The notes: generated by a model from the letters alone, not told the origin. A stretch of DNA of 64,000 nt from Primulina eburnea (GCF_022965805.1 NC_133104.1:39414682-39478681), one strand, 5' to 3'. Shown: positions 27,127 to 41,100, counted from the first letter of the stretch. Program-made: numbers and translations.

Positions 27127-27549
27127 GATATTCTCTACTATTTTGAAACAGAAATATCAAAAGTGGAAAACAAAACTAAACCTTGGTACGAGGCATGTAA
27201 CAATTGTATGAGAAGTGTAATCAAAACAATTAATGGAGACAGTTGCCCAAAGTGTGTGGACTTCAAAATCACTAAAATTCCAAGTAAGCATAACAAATAA
27301 TTAAACATATATTTCAATAAAAAATTCCAAAAAAAATTAACATTACTATATTTTTATTGATATCATTTGACATTATCAGTCCAAGAAAATGACCATGTTG
27401 CAAGAGTAAAATTGTTTGAATATACCGCTATAATACATGTATTGCAGAAGACCAAAAGTATGATAGAAGAAAACGATGAACCAAAAGAAACACAGAAAAC
27501 GAAGTCAAAGGGATACAAAAACGAAAAAGAAAGACACATAACAAGTTAA
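27127..27549 (+). pseudogene. RPA70-like zinc-ribbon/OB-fold fragment
   Basis: After a TTTGCAG-type acceptor the frame reads KPWYEACNNCMRSV and then SCPKCVDFKI, the C-x2-C...C-x2-C zinc ribbon of the DNA-binding domain C of replication protein A large subunit. A second piece after another AG (from ~27379) reads VQENDHVARVKLFEYTA, like the following beta strands, then a Lys/Glu-rich tail ending at 27549. The N-terminal RPA domains are absent, so this is a partial gene carried by the Helitron. The intervening 27301-27378 would be an intron. Confidence 0.6.
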
Positions 27550-29289
27550 CAACCCAATGAAAGATCAAAGTACAAAAAAAAAAAAAAAACACACAAAGAT
27601 CGAAGTGATTGAGATATTAGATGATGCAAAGTTATGATCAACATTCATAAATAAAGAATCCAAAATAGATATAGAAATAAAAAATAAAAGGGAAAAATCA
27701 GAATTTAACAAGAAAATCTTTAAATACATACATGGAACCAAATAAATATCAAATTCATATCTTAGTTATTGTTTCTTAATCGAATAAATGTAACAGTTTA
27801 CTATAGTTTTGCAATATAAATAATTTTTTCGTAGTTTTTTTTCCACGTGCAACGCACATGTTTCTTACTAGTTAAGCCATCTACATTGGAGTGTTAAATG
27901 AGCATTAATAACGCCTATCTCTCTCTCCTTTTTTATAATTTTATTGTGGGCCCCACACATTGCATCATCTTTTTTTTTATTTTTTAATCTTTTTTAGGTT
28001 TCTTTTGGATTTTTTTTTTAATTTTTTTAACTTTTTAAATTAATATTTTTTTCTTTTGTATTTTTTATTTTTTTGATTTTTTATTATTTGTTTAACTTTT
28101 TAAAATTAATAAAATTATTTTATTAAAAATTAATATATTTTTTGAAAATTAGAATAATGATTTAAATATTGTAAAATAAATAAAAACATATTTATTTAAT
28201 ATGAATAAAATTTAAGATGATTGAGTGGAATCACTCGAATGTAAGACTCATAAATAATGAGTTTTAATATTAAAAGCAACGTGGAGATTTATTTCATCCT
28301 AACCATGTAGGTATTGGATCCCCATGATTTTTGATGAGTTGCTGGTTGTTATAACGATCCACCATTACAGATCATGCGCTTATTATAAAAATGATGATTT
28401 TTTTATTTCAAAAGTTGAAGACCATAAATAAGTCATTGTCAATGTAAATCTAAATTTTGTTATACTGTTATTATTATATAATATAATATAGAATTACTCT
28501 AAACTAATAAAAATTTAACAAAGATTTTTTTATTAAAATCAATAAAAATTATCAATACTTTCACATATATATTTTAATAAAAATTATCAATACTTTCACA
28601 TATATATACATATATAATTACAAATATTGTTTAAACATTAATACAATAATAAAACATTTTCAAACTAATTTAAATAAAAAAAAACCCGTGTTATAATTTA
28701 ATTATTTTTATATCAAATAATCATATATATTTTTTAGAATGAAATTTATTCTTTCTATTATATAGCATTTTATACTAAATATGAGATAAAAATAATTACT
28801 TGATTTAAAAGTAACTAAAGAAATTATATTTTCTATTTTAATATATATTTAAGTTTTAAAACAGCTTGTTTCAGATATTCATTTCTTTCACAGTTTAACA
28901 TAAAAAATTTACGTAATTAGAATAATATTCTAAAAATCAAATATTTTATTTAATTTAAAACTTGTTGGTGTGCATTAATTATTCTAGCTCGCAAAACAAT
29001 TGCAACGTATTTGTTAGGACCGCTCTACGATTTAAATAATTTGAGTTGGATCGTTATCACAATATATTATTCTTTGTAAAACGGCATTCTCTCTGCCATA
29101 CAATTAGCATATTCGAATCAAATCCCGTTTTCAATTCCAATGAATTGCAAGTAATGAAATTACTGGAAAAAATGTCCATAGGGTACTAGGTTGTTATAAG
29201 ATTTATGTTACACTATAACTACTAACTCTAACTATTGTTGCCAAACATTTGATCTTTAAAATAATTAATTTTTAAAATTAGTTTTGGAA

Positions 29290-29317
29290 GGGGGGGGGGG
29301 GGGGGTGGGGGGGGTGG
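29290..29317 (+). repeat. Poly-G tract
   Basis: Sixteen G, one T, eight G, one T, two G. It stands alone in very AT-rich DNA and could form a G-quadruplex; the exact length is prone to assembly error. Confidence 0.9.
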
Positions 29318-30424
29318 CTATATACAATGCAAGGACTAAGTACATTAATGTGGGTAGCTTACAAAATGTCGACGTTTTGACATTACAAATTATTATTTTT
29401 ATTATTTAAATAAAGATAGTAAATTTACCGGCCGCACTAGCGGATTTTAGGTACTAAAAGTTAGTCAACAAATTGACTTGGTTGGTACTGGCCCAATGAG
29501 TCCTACGCACACTTGTTATCAAAACCTTAATGCGTGACAATATGTATGTAATAGGAATTTTTTTTTTTAAAAAAAAATTATTGTTCGGTGTAATAATTGT
29601 CTTATTATGACATCAATCCAAACACGACGTTGGAGTTGTTGTACGGTTTAGAATTAAATTTACGTTGTTATTGTCAGTTATAGTTTTTGGTAAAACGATA
29701 ACCATCCAGTACCTTCAAATACAATAACTTAATGCATGCTTGTAATTAAATTAAATAAATAGTGAAGAAATAAATTTTTATTGCTTGCATATGATAGTTA
29801 ATTGGGATAAAATTATATGTTTTTATAAGATAGGGGAAAAATGTGTCGTTTTTCTGTTAAATAATAGAGTTTTAAAATTATAATTATAATGATAAAAAGT
29901 GGTGCGTTCAACTTTCGGAAACTTAATACAAGACACGTATACAATATACTTTTTCACCTAAATATTGCAAAAGAATCAAAGTTTATAATAATTATCTTAA
30001 AAAGTAATTTTATGAGTTAATTTTGTGAAATAAATAACTAAATCGATCAAATTTATAAAAAAATATTATAAATCAGATTGACTGATCTCATAAAAATAAA
30101 TCTATGAGATCGTCACATTTTTTTAAAAAATGCTATTGAATCCATAAGATATTAATAGGTTTTTATTTCATTATCTCCTATATTATATCTCTCTCTTTTT
30201 TTCTTTTCATGTCTCCCTCCATGTAAATATCTTTATATTTTATATAATTTTTTTAAAAAAAACTATATTATTTATACATTACATTATAAACTCAAAATAT
30301 ATAACTGATTTTTATGTTTGGATGTGACAAAAATATATATATTTGACAATTTCTAACACGATTCCATGTATAAATACAAATCCTACTAGCCCAAAAGTCA
30401 AAATTCTATCAATCATATTGTATT

Positions 30425-30471
30425 TCTCTCTCTCTCTCACACACACACATATGTATATATATATATATATA
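30425..30471. repeat. Compound (TC)(AC)(AT) microsatellite
   Basis: TCTCTCTCTC, then ACACACACAC, then TATATATATA in succession. Confidence 0.9.
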
Positions 30472-31535
30472 ATATTTTATTGGTAGATAAATAACATATG
30501 CACTACTATATTTTCTTTGTTTTTCTTGAGGTTAAATTTATTTTTTATATTTCCCGTAAAATAATATTATTAATATAATATATCGGTAGTCACGAGTCAT
30601 TTGTCCTCATCGACAGGTACATAACTCAATGCATGTGATATTTTTGCCACATGAAAAATAGTCCAAAATTCTGAATATTTTCATTAGTTCTATAATTGTT
30701 GTTGGGGGCCATCTCCTGTCTCTCAAATAACTTATTTAATTAATGCCAAAAATTTCAATATGTCCAGTTCTAGCCAAAATGCCATGAAAAAAAAGGTTGG
30801 AAAAAATATAATTTTTTAGTTAAATAGCCATGTTTATCAGTTTAAACCATTTTAAAGACATTTCCAACATCAAATAATGCTTGACCATTTTTTTAAATGT
30901 GAAATTTCTGTTGGTACTCAAGTTTAATTACAAGTTTTCAGTATCTATGAAGGGACATAATGTCACTGAAGCGACAATTAAGTATGCTATGTGATATGTT
31001 TGACTTTGTATGGATTCCAAGTCAATTCAATCAGGTTGGCTTTAATTGATAATTTTAAATATATTTTTGTCGTATAAAAAATAAGATAATAAATTTCAAA
31101 TACATCGATTATATATATATTTATTTATTTTATGTTAGTAAATGATGAATTTCAAAGTCATCCGATAATAATGTCGTTTGAAATTTATTTTATTTTATAT
31201 TATTACTGTATAAATAAGTAAAATGTTGATTTAAGATTTGATCTATTGTTTTATTGTAAATAATAAAATTAATCGAAATCTATAAATTCTAAATTCATCT
31301 ATCCAATTACAACCTTAAGTCTTTTCGAGACGAGTATTACATAATGTGTTAGAAAATGTATAGTATATGACTCATTATGCTCTCATATATAATCTTCTCA
31401 ATAGTTAAATTATATAGAAACTAAGATACATGGTTTTAACACAAAACAAATCATATAATATAACTTATGGTTGTGTCTGAGGCGGCGAATTCGAAATCCA
31501 TATATTTCGATTATAGTTTTATTATTTACTATGAA

Positions 31536-31719
31536 GAGTGAGTCTCATGCAAGACTGTCTTATGGATCCTAATATATGAGATGGATCAACACTATCCATA
31601 TTTACAATAAAAAATAGTACTCTTAGCATAAAAAATAATATTTTTTCATGGATGACCCAAATAAAGCGATATGTCTCACAAATACGACCCGTGAGACCGT
31701 CTAACACAAGTATTTGACT
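31536..31719 (-). repeat. MITE family copy g
   Basis: GAGTGAGTCTCATGCAAGAC...GAGACCGTCTAACACAAG, about 184 bases. Flanks ACTATGAA (31528-31535) and ACCATGAA (31720-31727) agree at 7 of 8 positions. Confidence 0.8.
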
Positions 31720-32086
31720 ACCATGAATAATAAATCAAATCTTAAATCAATATATTACTTATTTAGATTGGAATGAATTTCAAATTATATTATTATTGAG
31801 TGAATTTGAAATTCATATTAATTAATATGAAATATTATATAAATATATAAATAATAGATTTTAAATTTATGACTTTATTTTTATAAATAAAAAAACATAT
31901 TTAAAATTTATAAATTTGAAATTGATGAATACAATTGCAAATTAAGTGTGTAATGGACTAGAGAATTTGGTTGGTGAGTGGAAAAAGGGGTGTAAATTCA
32001 AGAAGTCTGCAATGAGGGGCTGTGAAAGCCAAGAAAATGGAATAATTGCTAACTAGAAAAAAAAAAAAAACTCATTTTTTTCCTCC
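31720..32086. other. Upstream region of HMG-CoA synthase
   Basis: AT-rich to ~31950, then mixed sequence leading into the TATA box at 32087. No further element is recognised. Confidence 0.4.
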
Positions 32087-32093
32087 TATAAAT
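32087..32093 (+). promoter_or_regulatory. TATA box of HMG-CoA synthase gene
   Basis: TATAAAT preceded by CCTCC, about 195 bases before the start codon. Transcription would begin near 32120, in the CA-rich stretch CATTCAACCACCC. Confidence 0.65.
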
Positions 32094-32282
32094 CAAGAAG
32101 CCATTACATTCAACCACCCATTTGTACTCTCTCCAGCTCCTGTTTTCCTACTTACTCGCACCTGTCTTTAGCGAATTATCTCCTGAATTTAGACGCAGGA
32201 AATAGTAGTTTCTTGGCCTGTTCGATCTGTTGCCTTTTGCTGCATTTTTTGAAGCGAGGAAGAGGTAGAAGAAGAAAGAGAA

Positions 32283-35200
32283 ATGGCCCTGCAACCCAAG
32301 AACGTCGGAATTCTCGCCATGGAAGTTTACTTTCCTCCTACTTGCATCCAGCAGGTTTGATTTTTGTGTTTTATTTTATCTTGGGTGTTGTTTGTTTTAT
32401 TGTACGTTAGTTGAATCGGGAAATCAAACGTGCCATGCGTACACGTCTGCGGAGAGTTGCGTGCGTGCTTGTGTGTGTTTTTGTGTTTTGTTTATTGTTG
32501 GCTTCTATTTTTCTGGCTTTTTTCGAGAAATTTTATGGGATTCGAGAATGACGTTGAAGGGTGGAGAAAATCGCTTGAGTGGATCAACCTATCGATTTTG
32601 ATGTGGGCTTCTGATGTTATTAGCTGTGAAGTTTTGATCCATTTTCATTTAATCGTTTTTAACACCTGGTTTCCTAGTATCGTAATTTCAGATTCGCTTT
32701 CAGAAATCTTCCTCGGGTTTCTTCTTTTTTTTTTGCTGCACTTTTGATTTGTTTTGCAATGGAGGAAAACAGATCTTGATGCCCTTTAATGAAAAATGTT
32801 GTAATTGGTGCAGGAAGTGCTGGAGGCTCATGATGGAGCAAGCAAGGGTAAATATACAATTGGGCTTGGCCAAGATTGCATGGCATTTTGTACTGATGTT
32901 GAAGATGTGATCTCCATGAGGTATTCGATTCTTCCGTTATATTAAATGTTGGAAAAATCGGAAAAAGAGGAAACAATGCATATTTACTAACGCAGTCTAA
33001 GCAGAGGGAATGGAGGGATTTTCCCCATCTCTCTTTACCGCTTTTGAGAAATTAAATATTTTAGTCCTTTTTTTTTTGGGGATGGAAACATATGGTTTAT
33101 TTCTTAATAATTAACATTGTTAAAAATCTAAATTGTATGTTATAATTAATACATATCCAGTTGTTGCAAATGTTGGCAAATACCAAAGAGAGGCTTGGGG
33201 TAAGAGGATTTAAAATGTAATTTCACCTTTGTTGTTGAGAGCTTTGGCAGATTGCATGTAAAGACTATACCCTCTTTTTCTCCAAGCATCGATTGACAAG
33301 TATGAGAATACAGACATAGTTGTTGAAGTTATGATCAACCAACTTCTGAACATTTTGCCACTTGTAACTAGACTATCTGATGGGAAGTTGGTTAACTTTT
33401 TCGCAAATTGATTTTGAAATGTGCCCTTAAGCAAGAGAATATTCAAAATGTAAACGCACGGGCTGCTTTCTATTTCTTAAAGGTCGTTATGCTGCTGTAT
33501 TTGATAGAAGCTATATAACGAATATTTAATATTATATGTTTTGCGTCATCGTTTATGGCATTATTGAAAAGACTGAAACACTTTATAGGTTTCATGAATG
33601 GAAACTGCTACTTTTTGTTGCTTGTGTTTCAAAATGTTAAGTAGAAATCTGGTGGGAGGTTATTGTGGTTTACTATTTGTGAACCTAGTTGATTACTAGT
33701 TGCTTTCTGGTAACTGTTAGTTAACTCTTTGATCTTCAGTTTGACTGCTGTCTCTTCACTCCTTGAGAAGTATGGGGTTGATCCAAAGCAGATTGGTCGT
33801 CTGGAAGTTGGAAGCGAGACTGTACTTGATAAGAGCAAATCCATTAAAACCTTCTTGATGCCTATTTTTGAGGTATTGAAGCGTGTGATCTGAGCATTTA
33901 CCTTAGCGTGTTTAGGTTAGTCATTCCATGTCTTGTCCTTTTGAATGAACAGAAATGTGGAAATACTGACATAGAAGGTGTTGATTCAACCAACGCTTGC
34001 TATGGAGGAACTGCTGCTTTGTTTAACTGTGTGAATTGGGTGGAAAGTAGTTCGTGGGATGGACGATACGGCCTTGTTGTCTGCACAGACAGTGCGGTAT
34101 GACAATTATCGTCACATATTTTCCAATTCTAGATTACTTGTAAAATAGGAGGTGACATTTTGTTAATGATAAGGTTACTCTTGTCTGGCCATCTCATAAA
34201 TGTTAGCATTAAAATAAAACAATAAATGTGTTTGTTTTTCAACATCTTAAGAACGATTTATTTGTAACAGGTCTATGCTGAGGGACCAGCTAGGCCAACT
34301 GGTGGAGCTGCGGCGATTGCCATGCTTATAGGGCCAAATGCACCTATTTCTTTCGAAAGTAAGCTCAGGGCAAGTCACATGGCTCATGCTTATGATTTTT
34401 ACAAGCCTGATCTTGCCAGTGAATATCCGGTAATCCTCCTCTCAGCCTCTACTAGCTGCTTTTGTTTGTTTTCTATGCAAGGTCGTGTTTACATGTGTTA
34501 GTTGGGGGAAATAATTGTTAAGAACCATTATGACTTTTAAACAATCACGTATACTTCATGTATTGTATTTGTCCTCACTGGGGTTTTCTCCAAGTGTTTA
34601 TTTTTCAAAACCCTTGAAAGTCTGCCCTCCCTGACCTTTTTTACATGCCCTTTTATGTTGGAAAATGCGTTTGCCTCCCTTTTAAATTGTAATAAACATT
34701 TTGCAAGTTTACTTTGGCACTGATTAAATTTTCTTTGTCTGACATTGACCTTATATTGGCATCATGAATACTATTTGGCAATAGATTGAATCACATAACC
34801 GTTTTCTGTTTGTTTACATGCAACTAATGTTATGTTTGTAGGTTGTCGATGGAAAACTTTCTCAGACTTGTTACCTCATGGCGCTCGATTCTTGTTACAA
34901 AAGCTTATGTGACAAGTAAGATTTTTTTGGTACATTTCATCCCTTGATTGCTTAAATTTTATCACCAGGTTCTTAACTGCATATTATGTATACAGGTATG
35001 AAAAGCTTCAGGGCAAACAATTTTCGGTTGTTGATGTCGACTACTTCGTATTTCATTCTCCATACAATAAGGTAGTTCATGTAGAAAATAATGGATATTT
35101 TGATAAGTGTGTTTTTTTAATATTCTTTTCTTTTCTTATCGAAATCTGAAACTACTGGATCTAAGTTTTGTAACAATTTTACTCAAAAAATGCAGTTAGT

Positions 35201-36214
35201 ACAGAAAAGCTTTGCGCGATTGCTATTCAATGATTTTTTAAGGAGTGCCAGGTAAATATTTTCTCCGGCTTTGGACGAGCAGCAATCTGCTTAAAAGGTT
35301 TCTGCTTAGTTGTTTTGTCCATTATTGATTTCAGCTCTATCGGTGAGTCTGCGAAGGAAAAACTTGCACCTTTTTCATCGTTAACCAGCGATGAAAGCTA
35401 CCAAAGCCGTGATCTTGAGAAGGTTTGAATCACTATAAAACTTCCATTAGCAAAAATTTCGTCTTCCATCCTAACTTGCTATATCAACAGGCGTCCCAAC
35501 AAGTTGCAAAACCATTTTATGATGCAAAAGTGCAGCCATCTACTCTAGTACCAAAACAAGTCGGGAACATGTACACTGCATCGATCTATGCAGCATTTGC
35601 ATCCCTCATTCACAACAAGCACAGCACTTTGGTAAAGTACAAACCAATGCTCTCATTAAAAATTCTTGTAGCCTCGATAATTTTCACAAAAGCAAAATGT
35701 TGCAATCTTGGAATTGATATTTTCCACCTAATTTCAGGCTGGACAAAGAGTGATGTTGTTTTCCTACGGGAGCGGTCTCTCGTCTTCCATGTTTTCTGTC
35801 CGTCTTAACGAGGGACAACACCCCTTTAACTTGTCAAACATTGCATCCGTAATGAATATAGCAGAGAAGTTGAAGTCAAGACAGGAGGTAGGTCATTTTT
35901 CTCCTTCCATTTTCTTCTTCACTTAAAATTTAATCCACCGAACCACATTATGGTGCATTTGACAATATTTGGATTCCATATTTTCTGGTTTTCTGATATA
36001 TGAATGATCATAAATCTGGCAGTTCCCTCCCGAAAAATTCGTCGAAACGATGAAGGTGATGGAGCATAGGTACGGTGGCAAGGACTTCGTAACGAGCAAG
36101 GATTGTAGTCTTCTTGCTCCCGGCACCTATTATCTCACTGAAGTGGATTCCAAGTACAGACGATTCTACTCCAAGAAAGCTAATGAGAACGGCACCCTCG
36201 CCAATGGCCACTGA
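32283..36214 (+). CDS. HMGS: Hydroxymethylglutaryl-CoA synthase
   Basis: Twelve coding exons: 32283-32354, 32814-32920, 33740-33872, 33953-34096, 34271-34429, 34842-34915, 34996-35071, 35196-35251, 35335-35422, 35491-35631, 35738-35887, 36023-36214. All junctions are GT/AG and the total is 463 aa, against 461 in Arabidopsis. The enzyme condenses acetyl-CoA with acetoacetyl-CoA to HMG-CoA in the cytosolic mevalonate pathway feeding sterols and sesquiterpenes. The catalytic Cys is in [15 protein letters not shown] (Cys120), and the conserved His in [10 protein letters not shown] (His250). [28 protein letters not shown] and the C-terminal [12 protein letters not shown] loop are present. It ends NGTLANGH, like other plant HMGS. 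The start [20 protein letters not shown] is three residues longer than the Arabidopsis form. No truncation or odd residue was seen. Confidence 0.97.
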
Positions 36215-38172
36215 AGTCTGAATGGTCTGGTTTCTTTAATCTACTTGTTTTGGGACGTGCAAAAAATAACCTTGTTTCATTGTCAAGTACAAGCAAATAA
36301 TCGAGTTTTCTTTTTCTTTTTTCTTTCGGTTTATTGGAAATTGAATATTTTATTTTAGTTTATATATTTTCTGGGTTTTTTATTCTATCTTAAAAGAAGA
36401 TGATGCAAAGGGTATGTATCTCCAAATATTGAAAGTATCGTTGTAATTAGTTGCTCAGCGGAAAGACCCACCCAGATCTTATTTTGCGCCAAATAAAAAA
36501 ACTATTCAAACGAAATATGCAATCACATCAAGACCGTTCCCCAAAGACTACTACACGTATTGTATTGTCGACTTTCTTTTTAAAAAGTATTTTAATTAAA
36601 ATTAATTATTTTAATATTTTTTTTAAAAAAAATTAGAAATTAAATTTAAATTTTTATAATTTTTTTACACAAAATTAATTTTGCCAACGAACAAAACATG
36701 AAAAATAGGGGATATTAAGAGGAGGGTGTATGACTTAATATATTTCTGTAAATAATAATAATAATAATTATATATATTATATGTTATACTTCATTCATTA
36801 TATGACTAAAATCATTATTTAAATTATATTTCATATTGTCGTTTTTTGTTTGAACAAAAAAATCTAGAAAAGAATTATTCGAGAAAGTTCTGATTTACAA
36901 AGATGATTAATACCATGCCGGCATTGCCCTACTCATAATTACTTGATAATATTTCTCTTTCAAGTTTTCTGATGGGGAAAGCTCTTAGCTTTTGTCAAAA
37001 CAAGGCGCCACTGAGAGCGGCTCTGTCGGTTGTCTCTGTAGAGAAACAGTACTATTTTGGACTGATTCTCTTCCCATGACCTAGAAAGAAAAAGAAGCAC
37101 GTGCTATTATAAGAAATCTAAACTCCTCCCTCGGGGACATTATTGCGTTTCCCATGGGGACGGGGTAGCTCCGACTTCCATAGGTCATTGGTTCGACCTC
37201 CTGATGATAATTGAGATCCTTGTGCGGATATCTCATCCCTATTACTTGCTTGCTCTATATGAAATATCCCGTGGTTCCTCGAACGCCAGCGTAGAGAGTA
37301 ATATCATCAATTAGGATGCTATTGACTATTATCTTGTCATTTGTTGTAACAATTTGAGAGATAATCTGGAGAGGATTTTGTTAATTGCAAATTCGGGGTA
37401 GTTGGTGGGTAGGTGACACGTGAGTATTAGAGGTTTTGGGAATTTTCTTGAAATTAGTGTATTTACAATATTTTTTTATAATTAATTTTTTATATTTAAA
37501 TGATGAACAAAATATAATTATAAAAAATAATAGTAGTCAAAACTACAATTTTGATATATTAATTACAAAATAAATAGAAAAAAGAAATTTTAAAAAAAAG
37601 TGTTCAGTGAGACTTGAATCAATAATTCTAATAATTAAGAAACAAAGACTTTATCTATTGAAACACAACTGACGTATATTAAAGTTTTTAATATTTTATT
37701 AATATATATAATTATTAAAACAACTTGACACATGATCTTCCAAATATTCACTCATCCAAGTACTTCTATGACTCGTGCTAGTTTTGAAAAATGTTTATAT
37801 ATTTTGGGCTTGTGGTTAAGAAATCAGGTGAAATATGGAGTATCATGAAATCTTAAATGGCGATTGAAATAATTATATTTCGAATTGCATTCAAAATAAA
37901 TTATCATCAAACAAGTCCATGTGACCTTGAATAAGATAAAATGTAGTCACACCAGTTCTTCTTACAAGCAACTTGTTAGCAAGTTTCCTTACACAAAATA
38001 TACGTAGCATCATGTATACTTATGTATCACCCAACCTCACCTCATTTACCACAAAATTAAGTATTAGTTCCCATTTTTCCAGTTTGCCAGGTTGAAATTT
38101 GATTCACATATTGCCTAAGATTCAGTTATGAACACAGATGTGCATTCAAATCCAAGATTTGTCATCGAATTT
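36215..38172. other. Convergent intergenic region between HMGS and KNAT7-type gene
   Basis: Both flanking genes end here, so it holds their 3' UTRs and AT-rich DNA. 36960-37330 is of more balanced composition but has no recognisable gene; a GGTTCGACC word near 37193 does not fold into a tRNA. Confidence 0.5.
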
Positions 38173-41100
38173 TCATCTCTTGCGTTTGGACTTGAGAGAT
38201 GTAACAGACTGCGAACCGCTGTGCCAGTTTCGCTTCCGTTGGTTGATGAACCAGTTGTTTATTTGCTTCAGCTGCAACCCTGTCTGCTCCACAAGCTTTG
38301 CCTTGTCATCTTCCTGCAAGAATGGAAAAATTACACGGTGCTTTTCAGGGTTCTTGATTCTAATCTCCGTGTTTTTTGTAATCTTGACACCGAATTCATT
38401 GCGGATATGACACAAAGATTGCTGCAGTCGATCATAACTATACGTGAATCGGCAGAGACTATAAACTATTAAACCATATAGATTGTCTTTTGTTCCTTCA
38501 TCTTTATTGGAATTACGCATAACAAATATAATAACCAGACCAGATTTCAAATTAATGGATTTAAATATTTCAAGAATCGTGATTCCTACAAATAAACAAC
38601 ACTTACTATAAAGATTTGTTACTGTTTTAGCATAAAGAATTATAGACAGTCACGAGTCGTCTGTAGAGACTCGAATTTATTTTTTTGGTTTGTTTATATC
38701 GATCGGATTGTTTAATGAATAGAGTAGAGGTTCAGAGTTGAACGGATGCTGATTTTGATATTTCAAGAAACAAGGTATCTAGAAATGACACTTACAGTTG
38801 GATAGGGCCACTTCGCGTGCTGCTGCCACCAGTTCTTTAGAGTAGTAGTAGTGTCACCAGGTAATTTTCCGGCCCTTCTTTTTCTTAATATTTCCTCTCT
38901 CACGTCTTCAATTTTCGACTTGAATCCCTGCAAAAATAAAACCTTAAGTCAAACTACATTCGTACATTATAGTCTGCCAAGTAATTACCAGCTGCTTTGG
39001 AAATAAATCCACCTGTTTCAGCTCGATTTTCAGTTCTTGCCTCACTCTCTCCATTAAAGACCTCTCTGATTCTGTCGGAAGCAATGGACCGAATCCCATC
39101 AAGTCATGACCATCACCCATGGATTGATCTATTGAGAAATCCATTTGTAGCTCATCTTCGTCATCTGACATAGTGGCACCAGTACCTTCTCCCAGAGTTG
39201 CACCTGTGGGGAACAAAACAACCAAATCCTCAATGTGTTCGATCAGTCATGGTCTGGAAAAGCTTCCACGTTTACTTATCCTTGATTCATAACCATCTTA
39301 AGTAAATAAATTCTTGACAAGCAGTGTGGGAATCTGGTACAAGATCTTCATCTTCAATGGTAGAATGTTGTCTATATTAAACATATGTTTTCAAGAACAA
39401 TCACCAATTATATAGCAAGGGACAATGCACAAATGCCCTATCGTTGAATTGATTAATGCTCTGATATAATCAGTTGGTTGATTCTCAGACTAGAAATTTC
39501 TTCCCAAAGATGGCCAACATACACATTTAAGCTGTATGTTCAGTTTATATTTTTAGAAAAGCGAAAATTAAATTTAAGAACTTTTGTGGCACAAATGTAA
39601 TACCATATCAAAGATAACATTGTCAGAGATTTGGAGATAACCAAACACTCGAAATAAAGTTGGAAAATGTCATGCACAATCAAGAAATGGATTATTATTT
39701 TTATGAGACTTAGAATAATGGTGTTCCATATTATGATGATCTACCATAAATTAAATATGATTGCCCAACATTGGACTAAGATCTGATTGTTCTAAACCCA
39801 GCACTCATGCTTTCTGGTTACTCTAATATTGATTTCGTCTCGTGAATAAAACTCACCTAAAAGTCGCAGTCCCGGAAAAAAGAACAACATTGAAAAATTT
39901 ACTTATATCACAAACCAAACTCATATTAATCTTATCTGGCATCCTTAATTTTCACTAACGTTTACTGGGTTGCATTCAATACAAGTATAGCTTCGGATGC
40001 AGGTTCCAACATTAATTTTTGACCATGGGAAGTAATATAAACATCAAGCTAAAGTAACACAACACATCCTCATTGGTTGGTAGAGGTAGACTATAAATAT
40101 TAGTAGGTTGATTGTCACTTAATTAATTGTTACATCGTCCATCACCACCAACCAACCAAGACTCTCCTAACCATATAAACTAATCCTCAATGGATCCCAC
40201 TGTACCCACCTCTTGTTGTAGAGTCAGACACACTACCTTACAGAATCCTCAAAATCCTTTGACTACCAAATGTGAATCAAGAAATCCTCAAGAATTATAA
40301 AATGAAATAAGCAAAATCTCCTGCCAAATTGGAATATAAACTACAGTATTTGATATTAGGTTTGGTTGTATCACACATCTAAACTCACCAAACAATAATG
40401 CCAATTTATGAAATTCATTGTCTAGGTGTGGACAACCACATTACATTAAATGATACACAACCGACACTTCATTAATCATCTTAGCTAGTATGCCTATTCA
40501 TTATCTGGAAAACTAAAATTTTCCCTTTGAGAGCTTTGATGAGTTGATGTTTCGGGTAGGATGAAATTAAAAAAAAACAAAATACAAGTGGCCAATCAAT
40601 GGGTATGCGCAGGCTGAGCGGTTGATTCGCTAACATTTAAAACTTGGATTTGAGTGGGGGATAAAGTTGTAAAAGACAAGAAAGGAAGAAAAGTTCAGTA
40701 ACACTATCAAACGGATGAATTTATTAAACAACTAAAGACAGAAATGTTATTGGAAGTTCGTACCAAAATAATAATGAATTCACAAGTAGAAGATTCGAAA
40801 CAAATGGGGAGAAACAATTAATTTTACCAGTAATAGACTGCAAATTTTGCTCAATTTCACGGCAGGCCATGACAGCTTCAACAGCATGGATTCTGACATG
40901 TTGCTGCAGCTGATCTCTGAATGAACACAAAACCAACAAATACTGTGCCTGTCTCATTCAAATCACAAACAGTGAACAACCGAGAATTTTTTTTTAAAAA
41001 AAAAATGGAAGAAGAACCTCAAATATAGGAAAACAACAAGTAAAGAAGAATCAAAGAAACACATAGCAGAAAACGAAGAGACGGGATTTCGTAAAAAAAA

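Larger units (their letters stand above)
26401..27871 (+). mobile_element. Non-autonomous Helitron with RPA-like remnant
   Basis: The 3' end is well defined: hairpin CACGTGC-AAC-GCACATG (27844-27860, one mismatched pair), seven bases, then CTAG (27868-27871) followed by T. An RPA70-like fragment lies upstream in the same orientation, and plant Helitrons commonly carry RPA genes. The 5' end is a guess: A/TC at 26401 followed by CTACACTACTATATAAATG, similar in style to plant Helitron 5' ends. A MITE (copy f) sits inside. Confidence 0.65.
27872..31535. other. AT-rich intergenic DNA
   Basis: No gene is seen. It contains a ~33-base tandem repeat at 28541-28608 (AATAAAAATTATCAATACTT), a long G tract at 29290-29317 and a mixed TC/AC/AT microsatellite at 30425-30471. 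Confidence 0.6.

Noticed and set aside
35425..35808. 127-codon open frame
   Set aside because: It is HMG-CoA synthase exon 10 read together with flanking intron and a shifted exon 11.
37130..37240. tRNA-like stretch around GGTTCGACC
   Set aside because: The T-arm cannot form a proper stem and no acceptor or anticodon arm fits.
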